A stretch of DNA of 14,504 nt, taken from the NCBI GenBank assembly GCA_024278415.1, contig JAJRTI010000117.1, positions 1 through 14,504 of the forward strand, given 5' to 3'. The DNA comes from Planctomycetota bacterium. GTDB lineage: Bacteria; Planctomycetota; Brocadiia; JAJRTI01. Shown piece by piece: positions 13,391 to 14,504 of this stretch; position 1 is the first letter of the stretch; the number at the start of each line of letters is the position of its first letter. The notes beneath the pieces were generated by a model that was not told where the DNA came from, did no database searches, and saw only the letters and a list, made by a program, of their open reading frames with translations. A program made the position numbers and the translations under genes.

Positions 13391-14404
13391 TCACTCGTGC
13401 TTCGGGATCTGCGGCTCCTTCACGGAATCCAGGAGCTTGTGCACGATGTCGACCGAGGTGACCCCTTGGGCTTGGGCCTGGAAGTTTGCCGCTATGCGAT
13501 GCCGAAGCACCGGCACCGCGACCTTGCGCACGTCGTTGCAGCTCACGTTTACCCGGCCGTTCGCGGCCGCGAAGACCTTGGCGCCCATGATGAGGTACTG
13601 CCCGGCTCGCGGGCCAGCGCCCCAGTCCACCAGCTCCTTCGTGAACGACGGAGCAGTGATGTCCTTGGGCCGCGTCGCGCGCACGAGGGACGTGACGTAC
13701 TTGATCACGTACGCCGGCACTGCAATCTCTTGGATGAGCCGCTGCATGGACAGGATGTCCCGCGCGCTCATGACGGTCTCGGTCGTCTCCTCCTTGCCCG
13801 ACGTGGTGACCGCGAGGATTTTCTCCTCTTCATCGACCGTGGGGTAGTCCACGTGGATGTTGAACATGAACCGGTCGAGTTGCGCCTCGGGCAGCGGATA
13901 CGTGCCTTCTTGCTCGATGGGGTTCTGCGTCGCGATCACGAAGAACGGCCGCGGCAGGTCGTACGTCTGCTGGCCCACCGTGACTTGGCGCTCTTGCATG
14001 GCTTCGAGCAGAGCGGACTGCGTCTTGGGCGGAGCGCGGTTGATCTCGTCCGCGAGCACAATATGCGCGAAGAGCGGCCCCGGCACGAAGCGGAAATCGC
14101 GCTGCCCTTCCGGCGTCTCCTCCAGCACGTTCGTGCCGGTGATGTCGGACGGCATGAGGTCCGGGGTGAACTGGATACGCCTGAACGACAGCGTCATGAT
14201 GTCCGCGACCGCCCGCACGAGCAGGGTCTTCGCCAGCCCTGGCACGCCCACGAGCAGGCAATGGCCCCGAGAGAAGATCGCCGCGATCACCTGGTCCACC
14301 ACCTCGTCCTGCCCCACGATGCGCTTGGCCAGCTCGGCCTTCATGCGCTCGCGGTGGTGCTGGAAGGTCTCCAGCAGTTGGATTGCTGAGGGTTTCTTGC
14401 TCAT
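13391..14404 (-). CDS. moxR: MoxR family AAA+ ATPase
   Basis: Cytoplasmic AAA+ ATPase of the MoxR class, chaperone-like proteins that act with von Willebrand A-domain partners on envelope or enzyme maturation. Length is 337 residues, typical for the family. Visible motifs are IVGQDEVVD (29-37), Walker A GVPGLAKT (53-60), Walker B HIVLADEINRAPP (114-126), sensor 1 in FFVIATQNPIEQEGTYPLPE (154-173) with N161, and the arginine-finger region AQLDRF (174-179). The C-terminal lid domain carries VDWGAGPRAGQYLI. I chose the ATG at 14404 (MSKKPSAIQLLETF); an in-frame ATG at 14428 would add eight residues, and neither has a good Shine-Dalgarno. A very strong promoter lies upstream (14474-14501). The usual DUF58/VWA partner genes are not downstream here; the repeat gap and the YdjY gene follow instead. 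Confidence 0.95.
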   Translation of the reverse strand: MSKKPSAIQLLETFQHHRERMKAELAKRIVGQDEVVDQVIAAIFSRGHCLLVGVPGLAKTLLVRAVADIMTLSFRRIQFTPDLMPSDITGTNVLEETPEGQRDFRFVPGPLFAHIVLADEINRAPPKTQSALLEAMQERQVTVGQQTYDLPRPFFVIATQNPIEQEGTYPLPEAQLDRFMFNIHVDYPTVDEEEKILAVTTSGKEETTETVMSARDILSMQRLIQEIAVPAYVIKYVTSLVRATRPKDITAPSFTKELVDWGAGPRAGQYLIMGAKVFAAANGRVNVSCNDVRKVAVPVLRHRIAANFQAQAQGVTSVDIVHKLLDSVKEPQIPKHE

Positions 14405-14473
14405 GGGGCGGGCACCAGCGCGATGCATGCAGCTCTACAGCGTGCGGTTCGATGCGACCCTTTGCCGAGTTGG

Positions 14474-14501
14474 ATTATAGTCGCGGTTTCGCGAGTGTCA
14501 A
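14474..14501 (-). promoter_or_regulatory. Consensus sigma-70 promoter for moxR
   Basis: On the minus strand, TTGACA (14501-14496) and TATAAT (14479-14474) are both perfect matches to the consensus, separated by 16 bases. A start near 14467 gives a leader of about 63 bases to the ATG at 14404. It marks moxR as the first gene of its transcript. Confidence 0.8.
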
Positions 14502-14504
14502 CAG

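Noticed and set aside
12620..14389. A 589-codon plus-strand frame across the YdjY gene, the repeat gap and moxR
   Set aside because: It is antisense to moxR and to the YdjY domain, runs through palindromes, and has no family character.

Overview
The window is GC-rich and densely coding, with ten recognisable protein-coding loci, one of them broken, on both strands. No rRNA, tRNA, CRISPR array, transposase or phage gene was seen. The family mix points to a free-living Gram-negative-type bacterium of the Planctomycetota/PVC kind, or a similar environmental lineage such as Hydrogenedentota or Sumerlaeota. That mix is a sulfatase-fold hydrolase, a Gfo/Idh/MocA oxidoreductase, a secreted squalene-cyclase-like toroid protein beside a YdjY-domain protein, and a MoxR ATPase. 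Many genes lack a clear Shine-Dalgarno sequence, and the gene junctions carry several families of short palindromic repeats. The lineage is inference from gene content; no marker gene is present.

Layout. Bases 1-92 are a cluster of three palindromes. A minus-strand type I methyltransferase gene hsdM (189-2330) follows; its HsdS and HsdR partners are not in the window. Next is a minus-strand Gfo/Idh/MocA oxidoreductase (2526-3578), divergent from cobT (3830-4882, +) across a region with good promoter candidates for both. cobT converges with only 3 bp to spare on a lipoprotein gene (4886-5791, -). The minus strand then carries, in upstream order, a flippase-like membrane protein with an N-terminal helix-hairpin-helix segment (5951-7279), a tail-anchored coiled-coil protein with a helix-turn-helix-like N-terminus (7445-8323), and an AstE/AspA-type zinc hydrolase (8491-9471). 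The hydrolase is divergent from a cytoplasmic sulfatase-fold hydrolase (9820-11214, +). The last block, all minus strand, is moxR (13391-14404), a repeat-rich gap, a YdjY-domain gene broken by one in-frame stop (12434-13081), and a toroid protein (11290-12447) that overlaps it by 14 bp.

How the genes relate. There is no single obvious pathway. CobT assembles the lower ligand of cobamides. MoxR, the YdjY protein and the toroid protein look like one envelope-related unit. The lipoprotein, flippase-like protein and coiled-coil protein are all envelope-associated, but at least two have their own promoter candidates, so they need not form one operon.

The most interesting points are these. The sulfatase-fold enzyme has Thr where the formylglycine precursor Cys/Ser should be. 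The AstE/AspA-type enzyme has Asp where the first zinc-binding His should be. The YdjY gene looks like a one-base nonsense pseudogene. A palindromic repeat occurs in two copies, one of which is split by a 113-bp G/C-tract element. ATGGTTG/CAACCAT heptamer clusters sit at gene junctions, and one of them encodes the C-terminus of the flippase-like protein.
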